This document shows positions 23,795 to 30,696 of a DNA stretch of 39,958 nt, piece by piece; the stretch's first letter is position 1, and each line of letters begins with the position of its first letter. The DNA comes from Firmicutes bacterium UBA3936 (GTDB lineage Bacteria; Bacillota; Dethiobacteria; Dethiobacterales; Dethiobacteraceae): positions 1 to 39,958 of the forward strand of contig DGEC01000063.1 in NCBI GenBank assembly GCA_002385745.1. The letters run 5' to 3'. The position numbers and the translations under genes were made by a program. The notes under the pieces were generated by a model. The model searched no databases, was not told the DNA's origin, and was given only the letters and a program-made list of their open reading frames with translations.

Positions 23795-24343
23795 TTAATG
23801 GGAAGGGATATGGCATTTTTTGTAGGCAGGGCAGAATTGTAAATTGCTGTTCGTACCGCCGGAGCAGGTATCCATGATTTGCAAAAGCTCACTAACCAGC
23901 AGATCTTCCAATTTCCGCGCCGCCTGCAGGTGACGGCGGGTGCCGCGGTAAGACTGGTTGATTGTCAGGTTATGACCGCCTTCAAGCAACAGGGTGCAGG
24001 GCTGCGGTTCTCTATTTATCTCAATGATTGAGCGCAGGCGAAAATAGCCGTAAGCCGGATCGCCCGGAACAGCAGGTATTCTGGCTTTAAGCGGCACATA
24101 CAGCAAATAAGGCGTCAGAACAAGTGGAACAAGGTTTTTCCGGTCAAGCAGCAAACCGTAGCGCTTCCTTGATTCTCGCAGGCTGACGGCAAACAGGCCC
24201 GCTGTTTTTGCCAAAAAAGTCCTCATTGCCAAATGCAGAAAACCGGTTTCTCCGTTGCGGTAGTATATTTTTATCCCCTGCCCCCTGCCCTTTTCATAAC
24301 AGGGCAGAAAGGCAGCGATTTGCTTTATTTCCTGTATTTCCAA
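23795..24343 (-). CDS. ComK-like regulatory protein
   Basis: A 182-residue protein that, by eye, follows the layout of the competence factor ComK: an N-terminal strand region ending with the mid-protein RRYGLLLDRKNLVPLVLTP, a hydrophobic YLLYVPL (compare IFLFPT), an aromatic GYFRLRSI (compare CGWISHVHV), then TLLLEGGHNLTINQSY (compare VTFSNGKTMELPISY) and an amphipathic helix rich in Arg and Ala. The C-terminal tail is unusual, with Cys three times and a final His-rich end (FCPAYKKCHIPSH). The start is TTG at 24343, eight bases after AGGAGG; the in-frame ATG at 24364 lies in a hairpin loop without a ribosome binding site. The Shine-Dalgarno sequence and start are both paired in that hairpin. 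The ComK assignment is inference. Confidence 0.7.
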   Translation of the reverse strand: MEIQEIKQIAAFLPCYEKGRGQGIKIYYRNGETGFLHLAMRTFLAKTAGLFAVSLRESRKRYGLLLDRKNLVPLVLTPYLLYVPLKARIPAVPGDPAYGYFRLRSIIEINREPQPCTLLLEGGHNLTINQSYRGTRRHLQAARKLEDLLVSELLQIMDTCSGGTNSNLQFCPAYKKCHIPSH

Positions 24344-24390
24344 AAATAACCCTCCTGTAAACATAATATGTATACAGGAGGGTTATTTTT
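24342..24390 (-). terminator. 18-bp hairpin: terminator of the TPR gene that sequesters the ComK-like ribosome binding site
   Basis: Arms 24373-24390 and 24342-24359 form an 18-bp perfect stem around a 13-base loop. Read on the minus strand, the first arm begins AAAAATAACCC and the second ends GGGTTATTTTT, an A-tract/U-tract pattern with a GC core, 36 bases after the stop of the TPR-HTH gene. The second arm contains AGGAGGG and the first two bases of the TTG codon used by the ComK-like gene. The element can therefore act as a terminator and also hide the translation start of any readthrough transcript. Confidence 0.8.
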
Positions 24391-24426
24391 ATTATATGCC
24401 CGGCAAAAAGACAGTGTGCCGCTTTT

Positions 24427-25533
24427 TCAGTCGCCTTTTATATATGACAGCATATTGCGGTAAGCTTTCTCATCCAGTTGCAGAACCTTGTTCATTGCCC
24501 GGAAATTCCTTGAAATACTGGCACATGAGACTCCGTATTCTGCGGCAAGTTTTTTCTGTGTCAAGTTTAAATAATGAAATCTTGCCAAACAGTACTCGAG
24601 GGCGGCAGCCCATGTCTCCACCTTGACGATGCGGGGTGTATCCGGATATACATTATTGATATAATCACGCCAAATTGCCTGCACATCATCAAAAAAGCCC
24701 TGTTCATAGCAATTGCTTCTGCGCATATTGTGTACTACGCAGTCTATTACCTGCTGCCATTCCCGGCGCCATTCCGGCCTGATCTTTGAGAACTGCGAAA
24801 GTTTTGCTTCTCTTAATTTACCGGAGCTGAAAATGCTTACACTGCCGCTGACTCCGAGTTTTCGCAAAACCAGGATAGCAAGGTGGCGAAAACGTTCTTT
24901 TATCCAGGGGTTTTTAATAAAATCAAGCAGTACCCTTTTAGCCGCTTCTCCGCCCAGTTCTCTGTAAAGAAGGATTATTTCTTCCTTGAACCCGTCGGGG
25001 CCGTCGTAAAGCCAGCGGCACAGGATCTGGCGCAATTCTTGGCTGCCCTGCAACAAAGCAAGCAAATCCTTCCTGGCCATGGCAAAAAGATTCTTTTCCA
25101 GGCAAAAATCCCTTTCTGTATATACGGGAGAACTGTCATCGCTGTTTTCACTCAATACGGCAAGCAGTTCCGCCGCCTCTGCGGCCAAATCCCCTTCTGG
25201 GTCCGCCTGCAAATATTTCCTCAGATATAAACGGGACTTGCTCAGGTTCCCAAGCAACCCGTAATTAATAGCCAAAAGAAAATAGCATTCAGTCATTTGC
25301 GGATTTAACTTTTCCAAAATATGCAGAAATACCCTGTTGGCTTCTTGCAGCCTGCCTGTTTTGCTTAGCATGCAAGCCAGATTATAATGATTAAAGGCAT
25401 TAAACGGTTCCGCATTAACAGCTTTCCGGAAATAGAAAAGGGCCCTGTCCATCCTGTTATGCCGGTAATGAGACACTCCCTTTTTCAGATAAAAAGCGGC
25501 ATCTCTTTCAAATGATATTACATTGTCTTTCAT
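24427..25533 (-). CDS. TPR-repeat protein with C-terminal helix-turn-helix
   Basis: A 368-residue cytoplasmic protein. Residues about 12-145 contain at least three tetratricopeptide-like repeats (YLKKGVSHYRHNRMDRALFY, NHYNLACMLSKTGRLQEANR, and CYFLLAINYGLLGNLSKSRL). The middle (about 150-250) is helical without a recognised domain. Near residues 324-347, LTQKKLAAEYGVSCASISRN is a clear helix-turn-helix of the kind found in phage-type and sigma-like DNA-binding domains. This suggests a regulator in which the TPR part senses a protein or peptide partner, as in Rap/Rgg-type systems, although the HTH is C-terminal. The ATG at 25533 follows GAGGTGGTGATGAGG, 15 bases after the yhaM-like stop. Targets are unknown. 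Confidence 0.8.
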   Translation of the reverse strand: MKDNVISFERDAAFYLKKGVSHYRHNRMDRALFYFRKAVNAEPFNAFNHYNLACMLSKTGRLQEANRVFLHILEKLNPQMTECYFLLAINYGLLGNLSKSRLYLRKYLQADPEGDLAAEAAELLAVLSENSDDSSPVYTERDFCLEKNLFAMARKDLLALLQGSQELRQILCRWLYDGPDGFKEEIILLYRELGGEAAKRVLLDFIKNPWIKERFRHLAILVLRKLGVSGSVSIFSSGKLREAKLSQFSKIRPEWRREWQQVIDCVVHNMRRSNCYEQGFFDDVQAIWRDYINNVYPDTPRIVKVETWAAALEYCLARFHYLNLTQKKLAAEYGVSCASISRNFRAMNKVLQLDEKAYRNMLSYIKGD

Positions 25534-25548
25534 ACCTCATCACCACCT

Positions 25549-26511
25549 CTACTCGGCCGTCCCTATAAAAATATCCCTGCCCAAGAGCGTGTTCCATTGT
25601 GTCCAGCCCTCTGCGTTCACGCCTTTTTCTGCTGCCTGGGCAAACTGGTTAAGTCTTGCCGAAACTAAATCAGCATGAAAAAGCGCATAAGCATTAAAAG
25701 TTCTTGGTATTTCTGGGGAACCCCATTCTTTCTGGCCATGATGGGAAAGAAGCATATGGGCAAGCTCAATATACAAGTTTTCCGGGAAACTGCCGATACT
25801 TTTTACTTTCTCCGCCACCATAACCTGGCCTATCATTATATGCCCGATGAGCTTTCCCCGTGTTGTCTGTTCAATAGCCAGGCCTTTTATCTCATACTCT
25901 TCAATTTTTCCTATATCGTGCAGCAAAGCGCCGCAAAGCAAAAGAGACAGGTCCAAATCCGGATAAAAGCCGGCAAAATGACGGCAGAGTGCTGCTACTT
26001 CCAGTGAATGTTCCAACAACCCACCCAGGTAATTGTGGTGAACGGAACGGGCAGCCGGTGCGCCGGCATAAGACGCAAGAAACTCTTTATCCTTGAAAAA
26101 TGCTTCCAGCAGGCGCCGCAAATGCGGTTCCGTCACCTGATTACACGTCCACTGCAGCTCTTCCAGCATCTCCTCTATACTGCGCTTGGATGTTTTTATA
26201 AAATAGTGTTTTTTTATTTCATGTTCAGCCACCCGTTCAATATCATAAACAGTTAACTGGGGACCGTTATAATTTACCACATCTCCCCGTACACGGATTA
26301 CGTCACCGGTGGAAAACAGCTCCGCCATTTCCGGGCCGCGCTCCCAGGCTACGGCCCGGATGCTCCCCGTGATATCTGCCAATTGCAGCCGCAGGTATTG
26401 CTCGCCGGCCCGGTTGGGCTGGCTAAAGGCAAGCAGTGTCTTTTCAGTCACCACAAATTCACTGTGAACGGTGTCGCCGATTTGCAGTTTGGCAACAAAT
26501 TGCTTCTCCAC
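25549..26511 (-). CDS. yhaM: 3'-5' exoribonuclease of the YhaM family
   Basis: YhaM-type enzymes trim RNA (and single-stranded DNA in vitro) from the 3' end. The 320-residue protein has an N-terminal OB-fold nucleic-acid-binding domain (residues about 10-95, containing LQLADITGSIRAVAW and VIRVRGDVVNYNG) and an HD phosphohydrolase domain with His168 in LLEHSLEVA, the metal pair His198-Asp199 in LLHDIGKIEEYE and HMLLSHHGQKEWGSPE further on. Length and order agree with Bacillus YhaM. The start is GTG at 26511, only five bases after GGAGG. It is the first gene of a short unit with the TPR-HTH gene. Confidence 0.92.
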   Translation of the reverse strand: MEKQFVAKLQIGDTVHSEFVVTEKTLLAFSQPNRAGEQYLRLQLADITGSIRAVAWERGPEMAELFSTGDVIRVRGDVVNYNGPQLTVYDIERVAEHEIKKHYFIKTSKRSIEEMLEELQWTCNQVTEPHLRRLLEAFFKDKEFLASYAGAPAARSVHHNYLGGLLEHSLEVAALCRHFAGFYPDLDLSLLLCGALLHDIGKIEEYEIKGLAIEQTTRGKLIGHIMIGQVMVAEKVKSIGSFPENLYIELAHMLLSHHGQKEWGSPEIPRTFNAYALFHADLVSARLNQFAQAAEKGVNAEGWTQWNTLLGRDIFIGTAE

Positions 26512-26596
26512 AAAAACCTCCGTATAAACAAGTTTTCCCCTTATTCTATTCCCCGTGCATTGAAATTTTCCTTTTCCTTAATGCGATCTTAACAAA

Positions 26597-26632
26597 TTAA
26601 GATAACCCGGCCGCTTGACCGGGTTATCTTAA
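26597..26632 (-). terminator. Terminator of the metV-metF operon
   Basis: A 14-bp perfect stem (TTAAGATAACCCGG with its complement, arms 26619-26632 and 26597-26610) lies about 20 bases after the metF stop, between metF and the yhaM-type gene. The following T-run on the minus strand is short (TTTGTT), so the stem strength is the main evidence. Confidence 0.75.
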
Positions 26633-26649
26633 TTTTTGCAGTAACTATT

Positions 26650-27567
26650 TCAGTCAAACTTGGGGCGCGGATAAAGCCCTGCCCGCTTGACAATTTCCGG
26701 GACAATCTCTTCCCAGGCTACAGCCATAATATGAACACCGGCAACGCCTTCAATGGTCTGCAGGTGTTTGATCATTTCCACGGCGATATTCACACCTTCA
26801 GCCTTTTTATCCTCGGCTGCCTTAAGGCGGTCAATAATATGGTCGGGAACAATCATACCGGCAACATTCTTTTGCATGTAGCGGGCGGCTCCCACTGATT
26901 TCAGGGGAATAATGCCGGCAAGAATGGGTACCTTCTTATGCAGGCCCAGTTCCCGGACCTTTTCCATCCAGCGTTCAAACCGCTCCATATCGTAAATTGC
27001 CTGGGTCTGTATAAAATCGGCCCCGGCAGCTACTTTTTTGGCCAGGCGGTAGGCACGGTACTCAAAGGGGTCGGCAAAGGGGTTGGCCACCGCACCGATA
27101 AAAATATCGATGGGTGCTTCCAACTTGTCGCCGCCCAAAAGTTCCTGTTCGTCCCTCATTTTTTTCAAGGTACTGATTAAATTTATTGAATCCAGGTCAT
27201 TAACATTTTTGGCCTGCGGTTCATTGCCGAAACTTGCATGGTCGCCCTGGATGCAAAGAATGTTCTTAATTCCCAGGGCTACGGCACCTAGGACATCGGA
27301 CTGGATGCCAATCCGGTTGCGGTCGCGGCAGGTTATCTGTATATTTGGCTCCACTCCCAAATCCAGAATAATTTTGCCGCAGGCAATACTGGAAGCCCGC
27401 ACAATGGCCGTCTGGTTATCCGTCAGGTTGACGGCATCCACATAACCCTTGAGGATTTTGGCATGATGCTCAACTTTTTCCCGTTCCGCGCTTTTTGGAG
27501 GGCCAAGTTCGCCTGTAACCGCAAAAATTCCGCTTTCCAACACTTTTTGCAGATTGCTTTTTGTCAT
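26650..27567 (-). CDS. metF: Methylenetetrahydrofolate reductase MetF
   Basis: MetF reduces 5,10-methylene-THF to 5-methyl-THF, the last step of the methyl branch of the Wood-Ljungdahl pathway and a source of methyl groups for methionine. The 305-residue TIM-barrel protein shows GELGPPKS near residues 19-26, VNLTDNQ, QITCRDRNRIG (folate/flavin region), ILCIQGDHA and QTQAIYD. The flavin site appears intact. It follows metV with a one-base overlap of stop and start (TAATG). In acetogens MetF works with MetV and an electron-input protein, and the third gene of this operon supplies a candidate. The position of metF last in the operon is normal for this arrangement. Confidence 0.95.
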   Translation of the reverse strand: MTKSNLQKVLESGIFAVTGELGPPKSAEREKVEHHAKILKGYVDAVNLTDNQTAIVRASSIACGKIILDLGVEPNIQITCRDRNRIGIQSDVLGAVALGIKNILCIQGDHASFGNEPQAKNVNDLDSINLISTLKKMRDEQELLGGDKLEAPIDIFIGAVANPFADPFEYRAYRLAKKVAAGADFIQTQAIYDMERFERWMEKVRELGLHKKVPILAGIIPLKSVGAARYMQKNVAGMIVPDHIIDRLKAAEDKKAEGVNIAVEMIKHLQTIEGVAGVHIMAVAWEEIVPEIVKRAGLYPRPKFD

Positions 27568-28235
27568 TACAGCTTCACATCCTCCCTGATCATTTTGCGC
27601 GGCCCGCCGTGGTGAGACGGTGTCCAGTCTTTCGGCGGCTTGACTTCCTGCAGCTGCTCAAGCTTGTTAAATTTCATCATCCGTTCCACAATTAAGTGCC
27701 AGGCACAGTCTATATCCTTGCTGACTTCGCATTTTCCATCCTGCGAGCCACCGCAGGGTCCGTTCAGCATGCTCTTGGAACAACGGGCAATAGGGCAGAT
27801 TCCCATGGTTTCTTCCAGTACGCAGGAACCGCAGCCCAGGCAGTTCTCCATCCAGACACCGGACTCTACAGGCATACCCATGAAGGTAGTGTTAAGACCG
27901 GGAAGAGTCTGTTTATCTTCATAATGCATATTCATGGTCTGGACACCGACGCCGCAGGCCAGGGAAACAACCACATCGGCCTCCTCAACCATTTGACGGG
28001 CGGATTCCAGGTATTCAAACTCACACTGGCGCTCCACAGTATGGCTTTTCACTTCCAAAGGGTTGCCTGCTTTCCGGCGGGCAATGGACAGCGCCAGGGC
28101 AGTTTCCCGTGCTTCCTTATCCCCGCCGGCCATACATACTGTCACACATTCACCGCAACCCAAGATTAACACTTTTTTGTATGGTTCAATGGCTTTCAAA
28201 ATCTCCGCCAAAGGTTTGCGTTCCCCAACTATCAT
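27567..28235 (-). CDS. metV: MetV: MTHFR C-terminal/zinc-finger accessory subunit
   Basis: MetV partners MetF in acetogens and related anaerobes and connects it to an electron donor. The 222-residue protein starts with a Cys group (CGECVTVC, residues 27-34), then has a second group (CLGCGSC near 133-139) and a third containing CPIARC, NGPCGG and KCEV, consistent with iron-sulfur and zinc binding as described for MetV of Moorella and Acetobacterium. It starts one base after the stop of the fused flavoprotein gene, and its stop overlaps the metF start, so all three are one operon and probably one complex. No catalytic activity of its own is implied. Confidence 0.9.
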   Translation of the reverse strand: MIVGERKPLAEILKAIEPYKKVLILGCGECVTVCMAGGDKEARETALALSIARRKAGNPLEVKSHTVERQCEFEYLESARQMVEEADVVVSLACGVGVQTMNMHYEDKQTLPGLNTTFMGMPVESGVWMENCLGCGSCVLEETMGICPIARCSKSMLNGPCGGSQDGKCEVSKDIDCAWHLIVERMMKFNKLEQLQEVKPPKDWTPSHHGGPRKMIREDVKL

Positions 28236-30329
28236 TTACTCTTCACCTCCTTGGCCGGCCAGTGCGGCCGCCACTTCAGTAAGAAAACTGTCGGCTGCAG
28301 CAGCAAAATTCCGAACTTCATCAGGTGTCAGGCTTACATATTTTACCCGCTCTTTCTCCAGGCCGATTTCCGCCAGAATCTCCCCGGCTCTGACTGCACG
28401 TTTTGCTGCCCACTTGGCAACATCAAAGTAAGTGCATTCTTCTTCTTCCTCGCAGCCGGCGACAAGGACAGCCTCCGCTCCACAGTCAAAGGCCTTGAGG
28501 ATATTGGCAATTTCAACCTTGGCTACGCACGGCACACGGACAATTGCCAGATTCTGCGGTTTCTTCTGATTGACATAATCAAGGAATGCCCGCTCCGCGA
28601 AGGCACCGTAACTGCAGCAGAAAACTACCGTCACTGGCTCTCCGCCCTGGCCGGCCAAGGCAACGGCCTCTTCCAGCCGGTCAAGGGCATGCTGGGCATA
28701 ATGGTTGCGGAAACGGATGGCAGTGGCGGGACAGATGCCGACGCACAGTCCGCAAGCCTGGCATTCTTCGTTGCGAATGGTAAAAATCCCGTTTTCATCG
28801 ATATGGGGTACCCCGTAAGGGCAGATGCGCAGGCAGGTCAGGCAGACAGCGCAAAGTTCATCCATGCATTCCGCACCGGCGGCACAATCCATGCAGCGGC
28901 GGCTTTCACAAAGGGCAGTCCGTTCATCGTAACCGATTTCCACAGTTTCATTGCCCTGCACCCGCCTTTTGGCGTCAAGCAAGGGCACTGCCTTGCGATC
29001 CAGCCGCTTAACCTTTTCAGCGGTGTCCGGATTCAACTGTTTTAAAACCGTATAACGGTCCGCCAGTTCCGCATCAAAGGGTATATTATCCAGGTAATGC
29101 CTGACGGCCAAAGCAACCTTTTGCCCGTTAGCCATGGCATCAACGGCAAGCCCGGGGCCGGTGACAATTTCGCCGGCGGCAAACACACCGGGCCTGCTTG
29201 TCTGCAAGGTGCGCCTGTCAAATTTTAAAGTGCCGCGCTCCGTCAGCTCAATGCCGTCCCGGGTTAAATATGACAAATCATCATTTGTCTGGCCGATAGC
29301 CAGAATTACCACATTGCATTCAATAACCTTTGTCTCCTGGCCGTACTTTGGGTTAAAGCGCTTCTGCTCGTCGAAAACGCTTACGACTTCCTGGAGCTCC
29401 ATGCCGGTAATCCTGCCGGCATCATCTACCAGTATCCGCTTGGGCCCCCAGGCCGGGTTCATTATTACTCCCTCTTCAAGGGCTTCTTCCCTCTCCCAGG
29501 GGGAAGCGGGCATCTCGCTGCTGCATTCAAGACAGGCCAGCTTAACGCTTTCCGCCCCGCAGCGCAGAGCTGAACGGGCAACGTCCATGGCCACATTGCC
29601 GCCGCCAATTACCAGTACATGCCTGCCCGGTTCAAATTTAAAGTTTTCGTATTTGGCGGATCTTAAAAACGGCAAGGCAAGCATTACATCCCTGGCGTCG
29701 GCGCCGGGAACGGATAAAGTCCGGCTGGCAGGCAGTCCCAAGGCAAGAATAATTGCCTGGTATTCATTGGCCAGTTCAGCAACGGATATATTTTTGCCCA
29801 ATTCAAGCCCGGTCCTGATTTCCACCCCCAGGGCAGCAATGCGGGAAATGTCTCTGCGCAGCACTTCCATAGGCAGCCGGTACTGCGGGATATAATTGGC
29901 TATGGCACCTCCGGCCTCCGCTTCCCTTTCAAAGACGGTTACGGCAAACCCCATTTCCGCCAGATACCTGGCAGCCGCGAGCCCGGCAGGACCTCCGCCT
30001 ACTATGGCCACTTTTTCCGGGCGAGTCACGGCAGCTTTCTTGACTTCCGGCCATTTGCCGTTTTCCAGGGCAAAACGCTTGAGAGCACGGATAGCAATTG
30101 CTTCATCTACATCTTTGCGCCGGCATTCATCTTCACACGGGTGGGCACAAATCATACCACAGACAGATGCCAGCGGGTTCGGAGCAACAATGGCTTCCAC
30201 TGCTTTGTCATAATTACCAAGCGAGATCTGCCTCACATATTCCTGGACATCGGTGTGCACAGGGCAACCCGCTTGACAGGGGACATATTGAGGAACATCG
30301 GAAAACACATCATATTTGATATTGCTCAA
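28236..30329 (-). CDS. Fused GltD/NfnB-like flavoprotein, 2[4Fe-4S] ferredoxin and MvhD domain
   Basis: A 697-residue iron-sulfur flavoprotein. Residues about 1-80 hold the GltD-type N-terminal cluster cysteines (CQAGCP and CGMICAHPCEDECRR). Residues 105-400 form FAD and NAD(P) domains (IVGGGPAGLAAA near 109, VIGGGNVAMDVARSA near 240, FAAGEI near 383). Residues about 475-540 form a ferredoxin domain with two clusters (CAVCLTCLRICP and CQACGLCVGICP). Residues about 567-665 resemble MvhD (FCCSYGAFAE, RVPCVAKVE, VAGCEEEEEC). It starts with TTG at 30329 after AAAGGAGGAG and abuts metV. The likely role is passing electrons from NAD(P)H, and possibly ferredoxin, to MetFV. Electron bifurcation is possible but not shown. 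Confidence 0.9.
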   Translation of the reverse strand: MSNIKYDVFSDVPQYVPCQAGCPVHTDVQEYVRQISLGNYDKAVEAIVAPNPLASVCGMICAHPCEDECRRKDVDEAIAIRALKRFALENGKWPEVKKAAVTRPEKVAIVGGGPAGLAAARYLAEMGFAVTVFEREAEAGGAIANYIPQYRLPMEVLRRDISRIAALGVEIRTGLELGKNISVAELANEYQAIILALGLPASRTLSVPGADARDVMLALPFLRSAKYENFKFEPGRHVLVIGGGNVAMDVARSALRCGAESVKLACLECSSEMPASPWEREEALEEGVIMNPAWGPKRILVDDAGRITGMELQEVVSVFDEQKRFNPKYGQETKVIECNVVILAIGQTNDDLSYLTRDGIELTERGTLKFDRRTLQTSRPGVFAAGEIVTGPGLAVDAMANGQKVALAVRHYLDNIPFDAELADRYTVLKQLNPDTAEKVKRLDRKAVPLLDAKRRVQGNETVEIGYDERTALCESRRCMDCAAGAECMDELCAVCLTCLRICPYGVPHIDENGIFTIRNEECQACGLCVGICPATAIRFRNHYAQHALDRLEEAVALAGQGGEPVTVVFCCSYGAFAERAFLDYVNQKKPQNLAIVRVPCVAKVEIANILKAFDCGAEAVLVAGCEEEEECTYFDVAKWAAKRAVRAGEILAEIGLEKERVKYVSLTPDEVRNFAAAADSFLTEVAAALAGQGGEE

Positions 30330-30475
30330 ATTAAACTCCTCCTTTCAATATAGTTTCCAACCGTTACAACAACAGCAGCCGGCTCTCAGGTGATAACTGA
30401 GCAATTACTTTCCCACAGAATGCTCCTTTTGTGCGGGCACTACAGGTTTCATTAATAATGTATATGTGCCCCTAT
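30330..30475 (-). promoter_or_regulatory. Structured leader of the metV-metF operon (unknown type)
   Basis: Between the extended -10 and the TTG start lie about 145 transcribed bases without a gene. Inverted repeats are GGGCAC/GTGCCC (30435-30440 with 30466-30471), GAGCA/TGCTC (30399-30403 with 30421-30425) and CTCAG/CTGAG (30385-30389 with 30397-30401). The last two share bases 30399-30401 and cannot both form. I recognise no known riboswitch consensus. The stems are only five or six pairs long and could be chance. Confidence 0.35.
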
Positions 30476-30480
30476 ATACA

Positions 30481-30491
30481 AGTATAGCACA
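30481..30491 (-). promoter_or_regulatory. Extended -10 promoter of the fused flavoprotein-metV-metF operon
   Basis: The minus strand reads TGTGCTATACT, which matches the Gram-positive extended -10 (TRTGN followed by a -10 hexamer, TATACT at 30481-30486). There is no good -35 at 16-18 bases, which extended -10 promoters can tolerate. The sequence from about 30492 to 30640 upstream holds nothing else that I can assign. Confidence 0.45.
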
Positions 30492-30639
30492 ATTATTTTA
30501 CAACAGTTTTATTTCTACAGAGCCTAAAAAAATCCTTTTTACTGTAAAACAATCCGGCAGCTGTTGTTTTCTTTGCCTTAGAGAGATTTCCTGCTTATTA
30601 ACGGCAGCAAACCCTTTTGGTTTTAGTTGTCGTCCCAAA

Positions 30640-30690
30640 ATAAAAAGAAGGTGCTGCAAAGCATCCTGTAACGCTTTTGCAGCACCTTTT
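30640..30690 (-). terminator. Rho-independent terminator of the ctsR-mcsA-mcsB-clpC operon
   Basis: An 11-bp perfect stem, GGTGCTGCAAA with TTTGCAGCACC (arms 30676-30686 and 30650-30660), follows the clpC stop by about ten bases. On the minus strand it is followed by TTCTTTTTATTTT. Confidence 0.9.
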
Positions 30691-30696
30691 CTGTGA

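Noticed and set aside
24361..24390. Start of the ComK-like protein at ATG 24364
   Set aside because: The ATG lies in the hairpin loop without a ribosome binding site, whereas TTG 24343 has AGGAGG at ideal spacing.
30330..30475. Known riboswitch class (THF, ZTP, cobalamin, SAM) in the metV-metF leader
   Set aside because: None of the conserved cores I know could be matched; kept only as a structured leader of unknown type.
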